The notes under the pieces were generated by a model, which saw nothing but the letters and a program-made list of their open reading frames with translations, was not told where the DNA came from and did not search any database. The translations under genes and the position numbers were made by a program. Shown piece after piece: positions 1 to 9,825 of a DNA stretch of 26,966 nucleotides. The DNA is from Chara braunii (Eukaryota > Streptophyta > Charophyceae > Charales > Characeae). The first letter of the stretch is position 1. Each line of letters begins with the position of its first letter. The stretch is taken from NCBI GenBank assembly GCA_003427395.1, contig BFEA01000894.1:360477-387442 (forward strand). Direction: 5' to 3'.

Positions 1-257
1 CCCACCTCCTTCGTCTCTCCTCCCCCATTCATCTGTGTATGTTGTGTACGGGGCTGAGCACCTTCTTTGTATGGCTCAGACCCCACCATCTCACGATTGT
101 ATGTGTGTCGAGTGATGCTATGTGAGTCAGTCTATGTGAGTCAGTCTATGTGAGTCAGTCTATGTGAGTCAGTTCGTTATCAGACTTCCGCTGCATACAT
201 GCTCATCCTATATTGGTTGATCTTTGGTTCTGCCCATACTCGTTGAAGTATGTAACA
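1..257 (+). mobile_element. Family-B LTR, 3' portion (cut by window edge)
   Basis: This is a divergent copy of the last part of the family-B LTR seen complete at 25553-26728. Shared landmarks, in order, are the TTCGTCT and CTGTGTATG stretches, a GGGGCTG block, the CAGACCCC block, GACTTCCGCT, and a terminus GTATGTAACA (GTATGTGACA in the complete copy). It ends exactly where the inverted family-C LTR begins, so it probably inserted into or recombined with that LTR. No PBS follows it, which argues for a solo or truncated LTR. The 5' part lies outside the window. Confidence 0.6.
118..173. repeat. 14-bp tandem repeat, four copies
   Basis: Four perfect consecutive copies of CTATGTGAGTCAGT, inside the family-B LTR fragment. 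The position roughly corresponds to the short GAT-repeat tract of the complete copy. It is a local expansion with no coding sense. Confidence 0.95.
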
Positions 258-784
258 CCAGCTCTGGCCAGCCTCCTCCCTATATGGGAGAGGTTGCGGC
301 TGCTGGACTGTGTGGGCCTGGCCCTGGAAGTTTCCAGTGGTTTCCGGTCGGGCCCCAGTGTCTGCGCCTCGGCCGACTTTGACAGTTACGGGCCTGGGCC
401 CTTTTTAGTTGGGCACAACCAGCACTTTCCAGGTTCCAAATGTTTGCTGCGTTTGCACTGGGCCACGGGGTAGATACGACGACAATGGTGCTTTCTTGCC
501 CGTGGCCACTTCGTGATGTATCGGCCTCTGAATGCATGTGCGCTGGGCTCAACTGCCTGGCACAGTTCCTTCCTCTGGAAGAGCCCAGGGTAAAGCCTCA
601 GGTTACACTTCAACCGACTGTTTCGTGCAGCAACTGTCTGAGACCTGCATTGGAAAATGCTGAGATAAGGGCCGCTCGTGAATATTCAGGCCCGCTTTAC
701 TTAGGGCGGGCACGAGGCGTGCTGGGGGCCACAGTCGGAACATATGCATGTTTTCTAAGGGGCCCTGAGGACACATTCCTCACA
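258..784 (-). mobile_element. Family-C LTR, inverted and 3'-truncated
   Basis: Read on the minus strand it begins near 784 with TGTGAGGAATGTGTCCTC, which matches the starts of the family-C LTRs at 21950 and 11091. It then shows the family hairpin (690-711), the CAGACAGTTGC block, and the TATAGGGA-like block near 290. It stops at 258 where the family-B LTR begins, so about half of the roughly 1 kb LTR is missing. Several reading frames of 75-140 codons cross it, but they have no recognisable domain and lie in LTR sequence, so I do not call genes. Confidence 0.65.
690..711 (-). repeat. Family-C LTR hairpin, copy 4 (inverted)
   Basis: GCCCGC and GGCGGGC arms surround a TTTACTTAG-like loop. This is the inverted counterpart of the hairpins at 11145, 12995 and 22000. 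The arm is one base shorter than in the perfect copy. Confidence 0.75.
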
Positions 785-938
785 CAGTTGTTTCAACGGG
801 CAGTTTTGACACACCCATCTCGTTTTGTGAGTCCTTTTTGTTTTTTTGTGCTAATTAAATAATAGAAAGGTGTTGCGTTGTTTTTTTGTGCTAATTAAAT
901 AGTAGAAATGTGTTGCGCGAATCGCCCCACCATTACCC
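785..938. other. AT-rich spacer with a 40-bp tandem duplication
   Basis: Non-coding spacer between the inverted family-C LTR and element A. At 841-917 two 37-bp copies sit at a 40-bp period, each running from TTTTTTTGTGCTAATTAAAT to GTGTTGCG and differing at two bases. The last four bases (935-938, ACCC) are the left target duplication of element A. Confidence 0.85.
935..938. repeat. Left target-site duplication of element A (ACCC)
   Basis: ACCC directly precedes the LTR terminus TGTTATGAAC and matches ACCC at 10999-11002 directly after the other LTR terminus ATTGCA. Four bases alone are weak, but both termini independently fit TG...CA ends, and the nested solo LTR of the same family also has a 4-bp duplication. 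Confidence 0.65.
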
Positions 939-2052
939 TGTTATGAACTTGGTTGTTTGTCAGCAATTTGCCAACTCTCACACACGGATTCTCCCATATA
1001 CACCCGTACACACACAGGAGAGAGGGGAGAGGAAGAGGGTGATCACATCACACAGAAGCAATATGCGCAGCAGAAGACTTGTCCATGCACATGGTTATCA
1101 CACTGACAGTGCGATTACCCCTCAGAGTCTCCTCGCAACCAATCACAAAAGAACCACCGAGTAGATCACATCCAGGGATACAATGAATACTGAAATAGCA
1201 AAGTACTAAAATATCAGAGTTTCGTCACATCGCCACTGCTTCCCCAAGCCCAGAAACATCAATCGCCACTCAGAACTGCCTCCTGAGGAACAGCAACAGA
1301 TGAAGAAGAAGACCAGCACCACAATATCTGATGAAGATGGAGCGTCAGGTGACCTTCGAGATGCAGATCAACAACTGCGCCACCCTTCCTGATGAAGCAG
1401 ACGATCTGTGGGAACTAGCGCTGCAGCTATGGCTACAGCCCATCACTTGGAAGCTTCCAGCAGACCTCCTCTAGATAGCCCTGATCTCCTGACAGCCCTA
1501 ACGTGCTGCAGGAGGATAGAGGAGCCCCAGCTATGGCTCTCTCTCCACGGATCAGGCTATGGTCGACGTCTCCCGTGTGCTCCCACGCGTAGCAGCAGAG
1601 AACAGTTTCTCACCTGTCAGCAACAACCACGAGAAAAGACCTCACCACCCAAAAGTCCCGAACAGTCTTCGACAATCGATTAGTAGCTCCACCCTAGCCT
1701 AGACTCGACCTAGACCGGACTGAATGGACCGACCGGTACCATTTCAGTTTCGGCCTCTCGGGCCTCTCCCTACCTAACTATAGGCTATAGGACTGTCTAA
1801 CGGCGTAGGCCTTAGGGCCCGTCCATCCTAATGGTAGCCCAGGCCTGCTATTCGCAATTAGGGTAGCTGTAGGAAATTCGGGTTAGTGCGGGCCTCAAAT
1901 TTTCCCAACTTTGCAGATATGTCCCTCACAAATTCTCCTCCCAGTCAGATATCTCGGTCAGCCCTCAGCCAAACAAAATAACGAATCTGACCTACTTATG
2001 TTACAGCCTCGAATCGACGGGGCACCAGCAGCGGGATCAGCAAGTCATTGCA
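939..2052 (-). mobile_element. Element A 3' LTR
   Basis: On the minus strand it starts TGCAATGACTTGCTG (at 2052) and ends AAGTTCATAACA (at 939), giving TG...CA ends. It matches 9826-10998 in the same orientation and 7299-8569 in the opposite orientation. It lacks about 53 bp that the other two copies retain (equivalent to 10118-10171), so that is a deletion here. Reading frames such as 1408-1683 are incidental, and the same frame recurs at 10355-10627 only because the LTRs are duplicates. The LTR would carry promoter and polyadenylation signals, but I could not place a convincing TATA box. Confidence 0.92.
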
Positions 2053-2054
2053 GA

Positions 2055-2067
2055 CTTACCCTCCCCC
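2055..2067 (-). promoter_or_regulatory. Polypurine tract of element A
   Basis: The minus strand reads GGGGGAGGGTAAG two bases before the 3' LTR start TGCAATG. This is the expected place and composition for the plus-strand DNA primer of reverse transcription. It supports transcription from right to left. Confidence 0.8.
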
Positions 2068-2085
2068 GGAGCGAGGACCTCTGAG

Positions 2086-3375
2086 CTACGGGTGTAGGGG
2101 AAGCGAGCGACGAAGGCCTTGACCTTTCTTAGCCGCTTCGTACCTAAGGACAACAGACTTTGCAGACCAGAGAAGTTCCCTGCGTGGAAACCAGCGATCC
2201 TCGGTGTGAGGCTGGTACAGGAACTTTACCAAGTAGTCTATGTCTGGTCCAGTTCCCATCTCATCCTCAATCTTTTCCACCTCATATCCCGGAGCAGGGA
2301 TCGGTGGTCCGAATCGAGGGGACCGGTCAGGGAACGTGTCATCTGAGATAAATGGTAATAGCTTAGATGCATGGAAGACCGGATAGGTCTGGAGATGCAG
2401 TGGGACGTCTACAACATATGATGGTCCGAATGGGTTGGCTCCAACAACATCTAAAACCTGCCATGGACCCATATAGCGCAGCAGCAGCTTGGGCGAAATA
2501 TCTTCCTCTCTCGACAACTCGTAACCTTGCACCCTGACCTAGTCACCGGTACGAATAGTCGAGGGGCGTCGATGCCTATTAGCCTGTTGCATTATGGCCT
2601 TCTGAGCCTTTAACAGGTTGGCACGGCCACGCTCGATGTCAATACGGTACCTCCAAGGGAACTCAAAAGTTCCAGGCGTCAGGGTAGGAGTCGCCTTATC
2701 GATGATATCATTGAGAGGCTGACGTGGTTCCCGACCCCAATGTAGTTTGTAGGGTGTGAAACCAGTCAACGAGTGTATAGAGGTGTTGTACACAAGTTGT
2801 GCACGACCCAAATGCAGATCCCAGTCCTGCTGATCTGGGCTGATCACAGGACGTAGCAGGTGAAACAAAATCTGGTTCATCACTTCAGCCTGGCCATTGG
2901 CCTCTGGATGACGACCGAATGTCATATCCACACGAGAATGAAGATAATCCCTGCAGTAGGATTATCATTCATTGATGCAAAATCTGGGATCTCGGTCACT
3001 GACTATCGAGGTGGGTGGTCCATGATGTGTAACCCACTTGTTAGCAAAAGTCGCCTGTACGGCTGGAACACAGGCCTTAGCTGGTAAGGGGATGAACTCT
3101 GCATATTTGGAAAACCGGTCCACACACACCATAACCTGACGCATACCACGTGGCGTGGTTCTGCCCAAATCTGTGAAATCGATAGATACAGATTGTGTAG
3201 GTGCCTCAGGGATAGGGAGTGGATGGAGTAGGCCAAGGGGAGGCTTACATACGACTTTATTCCTCTGGCATAACTCACAGGTTTCCACATAGTGCAGCAT
3301 GTCACTCCTCATCTCCTTCCAGAAGAAGCGTCGCGACAAGGCTGCATACGATTTAAGGGCCCCAATGTCACTCAA
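2086..3375 (-). pseudogene. Element A integrase with C-terminal chromodomain (degenerate)
   Basis: Three blocks lie in the same minus-strand frame (3375-2965, 2931-2539, 2532-2086), separated only by in-frame stops. In order they hold the CELCQRNK half of the zinc finger, the SVSIDFTD segment with the first catalytic Asp, the IVSDRDPRF segment with the second, HPEANGQAE with the catalytic Glu, and the HASKLLPF segment typical of the integrase C-terminus. Residues 83-131 of the last block (about 2286-2140) resemble a chromodomain: YEVEKI, YLVKF, EDRWFPRREL and the VVLRYE ending. Known chromodomains bind methylated histone tails and steer integration to heterochromatin. The His pair of the zinc finger appears lost by a small deletion near 3370, and about ten residues after RDPRF are scrambled. 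Stops include TAG just before VRVQGYE and TGA/TAA near 2935-2965. The protein is not functional as read. Confidence 0.9.
2140..2286 (-). other. Chromodomain at the integrase C-terminus
   Basis: The coding block runs from YEVEKI to VVLRYEA. The spacing of the YLVKF core and the W-x-P-x-x-x-L motif fits the chromodomain fold. It lies at the 3' end of pol, the diagnostic place for chromoviruses. The plus-strand element has a related domain at 21735-21909 that shares EDRWF-x-R-x-EL. Confidence 0.75.
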
Positions 3376-5136
3376 ACCTAAAGAGGGTTATGAGCTCGCG
3401 ATTAAAAGGGATGCACAGGCGTTCCTCACCTCTGTTGTATGTGTACAACAGATCTGAAACCAGGATATAACCAGGTTCACAGGTTGGATCAGCCTGCAGA
3501 TTCCTTACAATTGGTCCGAAAATCGGATCCTGTGGCAGCAAGCGGCGGATGGTCTGACACGTCTTCTCACCAAACGAACGAGTAAAGGAGATCAAAAAAA
3601 GCGCATCATGTCTACCTGAGAGGGCATTTGGGACTCGATTATAGCAGCCCTCCTTGTGTTTCAGTTCAAAGTGAAACATGTCAATGAACTGAATGTAGCG
3701 GGCAAGCTTGTCATTCACATCTCCCCAAAGCTTCATCCACTGTAGGGTGGAGTGATCTGAAAAGATCTTGAAGTGTCTTCCCAGTAGGAAGTGCTTCCAA
3801 TGCGCGAGCACTGACACAAGGGCATACAACTCCTTCTCATAAGTAGAATCCTGCAATTTCTTTGATTTGATCTTCTTACTCATGTACTCGATTGGTTATA
3901 GACCATTCCCACTATCTTGCTGAAGTACAACTCCTACTCCATAGTTGTTAGCATCAGTAGTTAGCACAAAAGGTAATGTAGGATCTGGAAGCTTCAGAAC
4001 AGGTGCACGAATCAAGGCCTCCTTGAGACGTCTGAAAGCCTACTGACATTCAAATGTCCAAAGAAAGGAAGTGTCTTTCTTTGTAAGGTCGGTCAGAGGT
4101 GCAGCAAGAGAGGAGAAGTTCTTAATGAACTTCTTATAATACGATGCAAGCCCCATAAAACACCGGACATCATAAAGGTTCAGTGGTTGCGGCCACTATC
4201 GAACTGCGGGAACTTTCGTTGCCTCAGGAGCTAACCCCTCTCCAGAGATAACATGACCCAATTAAGTCACAAAAGTCACTCCAAAGGAGGAATTTTCTCT
4301 ATTGATCTTATACTTGTTCTCATGCAGAGCTTGGAGGAAAAGAGCCAAATGCGTCGCATGCTCCTGGGCAGTCCGACTGAATACCAGGATATTATCCAGG
4401 TATACAACTACGAACTTGTCCAGGTAAAGCCTAAGTATGCGATGCATCTCTGTTTGGGATGTACCAAGGGCATTGCAGAGATCGAATGGCATCACCAGAT
4501 ACTCATACCTGGTTTTGAAGGCTGTCTTGTGGACATCGCCTTCTGGCATCTCAATCTGGTGATAGCCAAATTTGAGGTCGATCTTATTGAATATTGTGCA
4601 GCCCTGTACCATATCCAACAGATCATGTGTTTTTTTCTTAATAAGCGTTTTTCTTATTTTCATCGCGATTCGAGGAAGAGGCTTTGTAGACTTCCTCGTG
4701 ATCTTGTTGACCCCTCTGTAGTCCACACACATCCTGAACTCGCCGTTCCCTTTGGAACAAAGACTGGAGCTCCAAATTCAAAGACACTGGGACGAATCCA
4801 GCCTTTGCTGGTGAGGGTCTCCAACTGCTTCCTGAGCTCCTGCAACTCAGTAGGGGACATCCTGTAGACTCGGCCCTTAGGAGGGACCGATCCAGGGAGT
4901 AGCTCGATCTTATGTTGGGTGTGCCTATGGACAAGTCCAGTAGGCTCTTCCATAAGATCTGCAAACCGGTCCACCACCTGATGTACCTGAGGAGGACAGG
5001 GAGGAAGCTCCACATCCGTTTGTTTGACAAAAGCCACAAACAGACCATCATGGTTAGTTTGGCGTGACAGCTGGAAAAATTCATGTGCACGCATGCAAAA
5101 ACAGCTGCTGGTCGGGTGGTACTCATTGGCTAACAT
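3368..5136 (-). pseudogene. Element A reverse transcriptase and RNase H (degenerate)
   Basis: The N-terminal RT part (5136 to about 4745) ends in KGWIRPS...PVFVPKG. A frameshift then leads into 4732-4262, which holds CVDYRGVNK, KIDLKFGYHQI with the first catalytic Asp, and the catalytic box. The box reads VVYLDN (N at about 4391-4393) where the family has YLDD, so an essential Asp is lost through one G-to-A change. LKFGYHQI (for LKSGYHQI) and MPFDLCNALG (for MPFGLCNAPG) are further single changes at conserved sites. An in-frame 39-bp insertion sits at 4627-4665. RNase H follows: LTTDANNYGVG with its first Asp, STYEKELYAL with the Glu, FSDHSTLQWM with the second Asp, and a C-terminal PNALSGRHD (family: ADALSR). 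Stops interrupt FECQ-AFRRLKEAL and GL-PIEYMSKK. The order RT then RNase H then integrase is standard for Ty3/gypsy. Confidence 0.92.
4627..4665 (-). repeat. 39-bp A-rich in-frame insertion in the element A RT
   Basis: Between PLPRI and DLLDMVQG the minus-strand frame carries 13 extra codons (MKIRKTLIKKKTH region) absent from the homologous stretch [10 protein letters not shown] at 19330-19350 of the plus-strand element. ATGA occurs at both edges, which suggests but does not prove a short target duplication. The insert is mostly A on the sense strand, with a TTTTTCTTA direct repeat on the plus strand. Confidence 0.7.
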
Positions 5137-5142
5137 ACATGG

Positions 5143-5546
5143 TCAGTATTCCCCTCGCCGATCAGGCAGTTCAACCCTAGGGATACGCCAGTCAACCCTG
5201 GGGTTGGTGGCCTCTAGCCGCTTCAAAGAGAAGACAAGATCAAAGGGTAAGTCTGGGAACACAAAGAAATTCAGGCATTGCCTGATTTCTCGCTGTTGAT
5301 CAAAGGTCATAGGCAGACCTTTCACAAAAGTTGTGATCCGGACTGTGGATGAGTCCCCTATGCGGACTTCAATGGGCTGCTGTTTTCACCAATCTCCCAT
5401 TCAGATGCAACCTGCGGACTGTCTTGGGAGAGATGAAGTTGCGAGTCGCTCCATTGTCTCACAACCCTTTGATTCTGCCTCCTACGATAGAGGGTCGAAG
5501 TATGATGAGATCTATGCAGTTCGTCCTCCTCCCACGTCTCATCCAA
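5143..5546 (-). pseudogene. Element A aspartic protease remnant
   Basis: At 5450-5458 the minus strand encodes DNG followed by ATRNFIS, matching the retropepsin active-site segment DSGATRNFIS with Ser changed to Asn by one G-to-A change; a TGA precedes it. In the second block (5325-5143) PFDLVFSLKRLEATNPRVDW matches the conserved LPFD-(V/L)-LGM-x-(W/Y)L...DW end of the Ty3/gypsy protease. The two halves are in different frames, so at least one frameshift separates them. It lies between the gag zinc knuckle and RT, as expected. In an active element this enzyme would cleave the Gag-Pol polyprotein. Confidence 0.8.
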
Positions 5547-5714
5547 TTTAGAGTCCTCATAGAGGAAAGACCCTGAATTTGCAACTCCTACACAAGAACT
5601 AGAACTCAGCGATGGTGCAACATCTTCCTCATGAGAAGATGACTCACCATTGGTGGATGGCTGACTCCACCAATCGCTGCCCTAGTTTTTTGCACCTGGC
5701 CTGTGCCTGAGCCC

Positions 5715-7127
5715 CTACGTGGCATATGGGGACAGTCCTTGAGAAAGTGGTCCCCAGCACATCTCAGGCAGACTCAGGGGGTCAGATGGCCATGAAACGT
5801 TTCGTGGTAGCCATGCCTCATCTGCAGGGGAGGAGGAACGTTTCGCACCTCGTCCCTTGCTGCTGGAAGAGGCTTTTGCATGTCCTTTGCCTTTGATGAA
5901 GGCTGCAAAAGCGTCAGCCACGACCTGAGCAGTTGGCTCAACAGCTGATGGGGAGGCAGTCTCAGCAAGGGGGGTCCCACTTTGAGAAGTTGACTCATCA
6001 TTTGAACTAGCAGCTGTCACCAAAAGGGCACCCTTCTTCGTCCTGCCCCTGAAGGAGGGTCCCTTCCTTCCTGCAGAAGGATCCTAAGCCCGGAGTCTGG
6101 CCTCCAGGTCCAGTGCTGCCCGGCCAAAGGATCTCCAATCCTTGTACTCTTTGGTGAACAAGGCCACTGAGTAGTCTGAAGGGGCCGCCCTGGTGAAATG
6201 AATGAGTTGGTCTTCCTCAATCATCTCTAGCCCAGGGGTGGAGGTCAGAGTCTCAAATGTGCTGTACAACTTGGACAGGGGGCCTTCCCACTTCCGCTGA
6301 CCGATCTGCATCAGCTTGTTAGCGGCCTTTCTAGCCTGCTCCTTGTCCCTGAATCTGTTCTCAAGGGCCCTCAGAAATCCTTCCAATCCCAGGTTGCAGG
6401 CCCACTCTACCATCTGCATGTGCTGCCTGTGGGAGGTAAATGTGCACCATTTCAGTGCAGCCTTCTCCAACCGGGCAAACACAGTGCTGATCTTCACTCG
6501 TTCAACACAGACCAACCCACTCAGGTAGGTTCTCTGTGCTGCAGTCCAATCTGTCACATCCACCTTAGGATCCTCGCCTGAGTACATAGGTGGAGGTGTC
6601 ATCTTGGGCTGCTGCATATCTCCTAGCGATGGAACAGCAGGAGATTGGGAATGTGGGGGACTGGAACGTGGGGATGGAGATATAGGTTGTTGTTGTGGTT
6701 TTGGGATGATGACAGGAATAGGTCTCTTGGGGGAAGGTTTAGGACACAGAGAGAGTCTGTTAAGGATACGATCAACCTTGGAACCTAGAGCATCAAGCTT
6801 GCGCTCTATGGCAGACTGATGGGTCTCCAATCCGGTATCTGGTCATTCCAGTTGGTAAAATAATATTTGTTTAGTTTGTCTTGAACGACAATCATCTCTG
6901 TCACAGTCTTATTGTACCCATTGGCGGTACCAATCTCCTGAATCTTTCCCAGTTCTGCGAGGAGCTCCTTTCTCCTGGTTTCATCTGCAACTGCTTGCTC
7001 GTCCAGCTCCTTCTCTTCCTGTAACTTTTTCAGCGCAGCAGCCTTAGCCTCAAACTCTTTCTGAGCTTGCTGCAGCGCCTGATCCAGTTTTGAGAGGGGG
7101 CTGTGACAATTCCCCTTTCTCAGGCAT
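5715..7127 (-). pseudogene. Element A gag (degenerate)
   Basis: The likely start is ATG at 7127-7125 (MPEKGELSQPP). A frameshift near 7090 leads into a Lys/Glu/Gln-rich coiled-coil segment (LDQALQQAQKEFEAKAAALK) at about 7097-6840. Another one-base shift near 6838 leads into 6830-6084, a proline/serine-rich linker followed by a capsid-like region with DWTAAQRTYLSG, FTSHRQ and LENRFRD as in retrotransposon gag proteins. A stop at 6084 and later shifts precede a CCHC zinc knuckle at 5732-5770 (Cys-x2-Cys-x3-His-x4-Cys, one residue short of the usual x4 spacing), with TGA just before it. The family role is to package element RNA in virus-like particles. The 6830 frame itself opens at a TTG, so its apparent start is not real. 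Confidence 0.85.
5732..5770 (-). other. Gag CCHC zinc knuckle
   Basis: The minus strand encodes CLRCAGDHFLKDC followed by PHMP. Cys and His spacing fits an RNA-binding retroviral-type zinc knuckle with one residue deleted. It is out of frame with the 6023-5715 reading frame but in frame with the frame ending HGHLTP after a TGA. Confidence 0.75.
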
Positions 7128-7294
7128 GATGCCTGAGGTTAGTACCCAACAACAACAGACAAGTAGAAAAAGTCAGAAGTGGAGGTCAATAGCAACTAAG
7201 ATTCCCTTCAGGAGTGTCCTAGTCGTCTATCACTTGACTGGAAGTGGAATTGCGGTCAAATGAGTAAGCGAGTATTTAGCCTCAACAGACTGCT

Positions 7295-7298
7295 CAAG
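7295..7298. repeat. Target-site duplication of the nested solo LTR (CAAG, left)
   Basis: CAAG directly precedes the LTR start TGCAATGAC and is repeated at 8570-8573 directly after the LTR end. This fixes the solo LTR boundaries and shows a 4-bp duplication, the same length as for the full element A. Confidence 0.75.
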
Positions 7299-8569
7299 TG
7301 CAATGACTTGCTGTTTGCTGTCGTCGGTGACCCGTCGACCCGAGGCTGTAACATAGGTAGTTAGATTTGTAATTTTGTTTGGCTGTTGTTTGGCTGAGGG
7401 CTAACCGAGAGACTCGCCTGTAAGGAAAATTCGTGAGGGACATTTCTGCAAATTTGGGAAAAATATAGGCCCGCAGTAACTAGAATTTCCTACAGCTACC
7501 CTAACTGCGAATAGCAGGCCCGGGCTACCCCTAGGACAGACAGGCCCTAAGGGCCTAAGCTGATAGACGGTCCTATAGCCTATAGCCGGGTAGGGAAAGG
7601 CCCTGGAGGCTGAAACTGAAACGGTACCGGTCAGTCCTACCAGTCCGGTCTAGGTCGTGTCTAGGCTAGGCTAGACTATGTATAGTTTTAGAGAAGATTG
7701 TTTGGGGCTTTTGGCAGTTGGTACCGTGTATGTCGCTGCTGCGCAACGCATGAACTGGAGTGGTGACAGCTTCAGCATTGGAGGAGACAGACATAGCCGG
7801 ACCTGCAGAGTGTCGGCCATAGCTGGGACCTATGCTGTACTTTGACAGCACGCGGGGCTATTCAAAGGTCCGGACTATCTGAAGTCTGCTGGAGGTGAGA
7901 GAAGTTGGTTCCTTGCTGAATCCTCCTCAGGAGTACGGTGCAAGGGTGTGTGCCGCTGCAGCCATAGCTGCAGCTTCCTTCCTCAGAGATCATCTTTGTC
8001 AGGAGAGGTGGCGCAGCTACAGACTTCCATCCATGAAGTCTTCTGGCACTTGATCTTCATCAGATACTGTGGCATTGGTCTTCTTCTTCATCCTCTGAGA
8101 GGCGCTTGGCCTCAGAGGCTTGTTTCAGGGTGGCGCTTCCCTCTGGAGGCAGTATTTGGGTGGCGCTGGTTGTTTCAGGGACTCTGGGGCAGTATAGCGG
8201 TTACTCAGGGTTGGGGAGTGAAGCGCTGCTCAGTTCTGAGCAGCGCACCATGGTTTTGGGGTTATTCTGACATTTCGAGACTCTGAGTTTAATAAGCATG
8301 TGTATACTGTGGACTATCATTGCTTCATTGTTTCCTGGATGTGATCTACTCGGCTTTCCTTTGTGACTGGTTGTGAGGATTATGTGGAGCGAATTGCACT
8401 CTGTGTTTTCAGTCATATCGCATGGTCAAGTCTTCCGCTGTGTTTATCTCTCCCTGTGCGGTGTGATACTCCCATCCTCTCCCCTTCCTTCTGTGTATGT
8501 ATGGGCATACCTGGAAGTCTATGTGAGCGAGTGTTGGTCTTCTGACAACAAACAACCAGGATCATAACG
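7299..8569 (+). mobile_element. Solo LTR of family A, inverted relative to element A
   Basis: The plus strand starts TGCAATGACTTGCTG and ends ATCATAACG, matching the element A LTRs read on the minus strand end to end (AGGGCTAACCGAGA, CTATAGCCTATAG, GATGTGATCTACTCGG and ACAACCAGG blocks). It has no internal region or PBS, and CAAG flanks it on both sides, so it is a solo LTR left by LTR-LTR recombination after insertion into the 5' part of element A. The last base of the terminus is G instead of A. It splits the element A leader from its gag. Reading frames within it (for example 7948-8286) have no recognisable domain. Confidence 0.9.
8223..8246. repeat. Perfect 11-bp inverted repeat, 2-nt loop
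   Basis: GCGCTGCTCAG is followed by TT and its exact reverse complement CTGAGCAGCGC. It lies in the solo LTR; the equivalent segments of the other two A LTRs lack the perfect palindrome (one has a deletion there). It could form a cruciform or hairpin, or be a chance product of decay. Confidence 0.95.
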
Positions 8570-8573
8570 CAAG

Positions 8574-9811
8574 GGTAAAACTCAGTTTAGGGAAAACCCA
8601 GCATTTTCATTCACTGTCCTGACTCCACAATCAGATGCAGTTCTTTGAACTCTGCTTCAGATAACTGACAGAGTGCAATCTAGGACTAATTAGTATAGAT
8701 TAGTAATAAGCCCAGAAACAGAGAGAGAATAGGGGACTCAAGGGATTGCAATTTACTGTAGAGCCTACCACTGACTTCTCCCTCACTGTTAGATCCTGGC
8801 AGCCATATCCTATGTATGGCAGATTTACAGTTTTCACTGTACTGAGCCTAGAACTTCAATACTGACTGTGCGATTTCATACAGGTACAAAGGACTGTATT
8901 GCAATTTCAGGGGATCAACCAGATTCGAATTCTGCCGGACAAAAGGGGAAATATGACTAACCCTCCAAATATGGAAGTCCAAAGTTCGCAATTTGATTTT
9001 CACTGACAATTCGACACAGAATCCAATCAACCACTGTATGGGATGGATCGCAATACTGTATAGTGGTCACATATGAAGTTTGAGTCAGAAAAGAGGTCAA
9101 ACAGAGTTGGTAGAAACAAAAGAAGATAGGTAGGAGAAACTGGCTATGGCTGTCAGGCAGTAGAATTTTTGAAATTCAACAGTATACTGACACACAAACC
9201 ATATTTCGACTTTCTAAAAATAGATACAGAATCGTGTCAGTGAGTAGATGATGGAACACACTTACTTCGATTCATCTCTGCAAAGGAAGATGGAGAACCG
9301 GCTATGGTTGACATCTCTCAGCCTGGTCTCGCCACTTTCTTCAACTGACAGTCGCTGGTGTCCCCACGTACAGAATCTTCTCAAACCTGGTTATCCTGCT
9401 CTTCTCACTGTAGCGCTTCACCTCCACTTGCCAGATTCACTGAATTTGGGTGTTTGGGGGTTGGAAAGTAAAACCCCAGTACTGCGCTGTCAAACCCTGC
9501 TCAGCTCTGGAGGGTAATTGGCCTATCTCTGCCAATTCTTCTCGCCAATACACCCTTAAAAACGGACTGAATGCCCAATCGCCAGAAGAGGATGAATCGC
9601 CAGGCTATTTTTAGCCGTCTAGAGTCTTCCAGACCTCTGGAGGACTAACCACTATCAAACGCTGTGTATACACCACCTACACATACTCGCCGCCATCACC
9701 CTACTGCCGCCACTCTAAAGATGACAATTCGCCTTGAAATTCGCCTTTAGAGGTCTTGCAGATGATGATGACTACTCCCACTCATCTCAGTATTACTGCT
9801 TAGATCCGATC
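8574..9811 (-). other. Element A 5' leader, no credible gene
   Basis: This 1.2-kb stretch lies between the PBS and the nested solo LTR and belongs to the untranslated leader of the minus-strand element. The longest frames (for example 9248-9517 plus, 8848-9030 minus) have no recognisable domain and no start context worth calling. Short dyads occur, for example CCAGA-CCT-CTGG near 9630. No packaging signal or splice site can be assigned with confidence. Confidence 0.6.
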
Positions 9812-9823
9812 GCTCTGATACCA
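9812..9823 (-). promoter_or_regulatory. Primer-binding site of element A (initiator Met-tRNA)
   Basis: The minus strand reads TGGTATCAGAGC two bases downstream of the 5' LTR end. This is the standard plant LTR-retrotransposon PBS complementary to the 3' end of initiator Met-tRNA. It fixes the right LTR as the 5' LTR and the direction of the element. Confidence 0.93.
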
Positions 9824-9825
9824 AC

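Noticed and set aside
440-862. 140-codon frame on the plus strand
   Set aside because: It lies across an inverted family-C LTR and its flank, with no recognisable domain and no collinear counterpart kept open in the other LTR copies.
4253-4867. 204-codon plus-strand frame
   Set aside because: It is the antisense shadow of the element A reverse transcriptase, whose motifs are clear on the minus strand.
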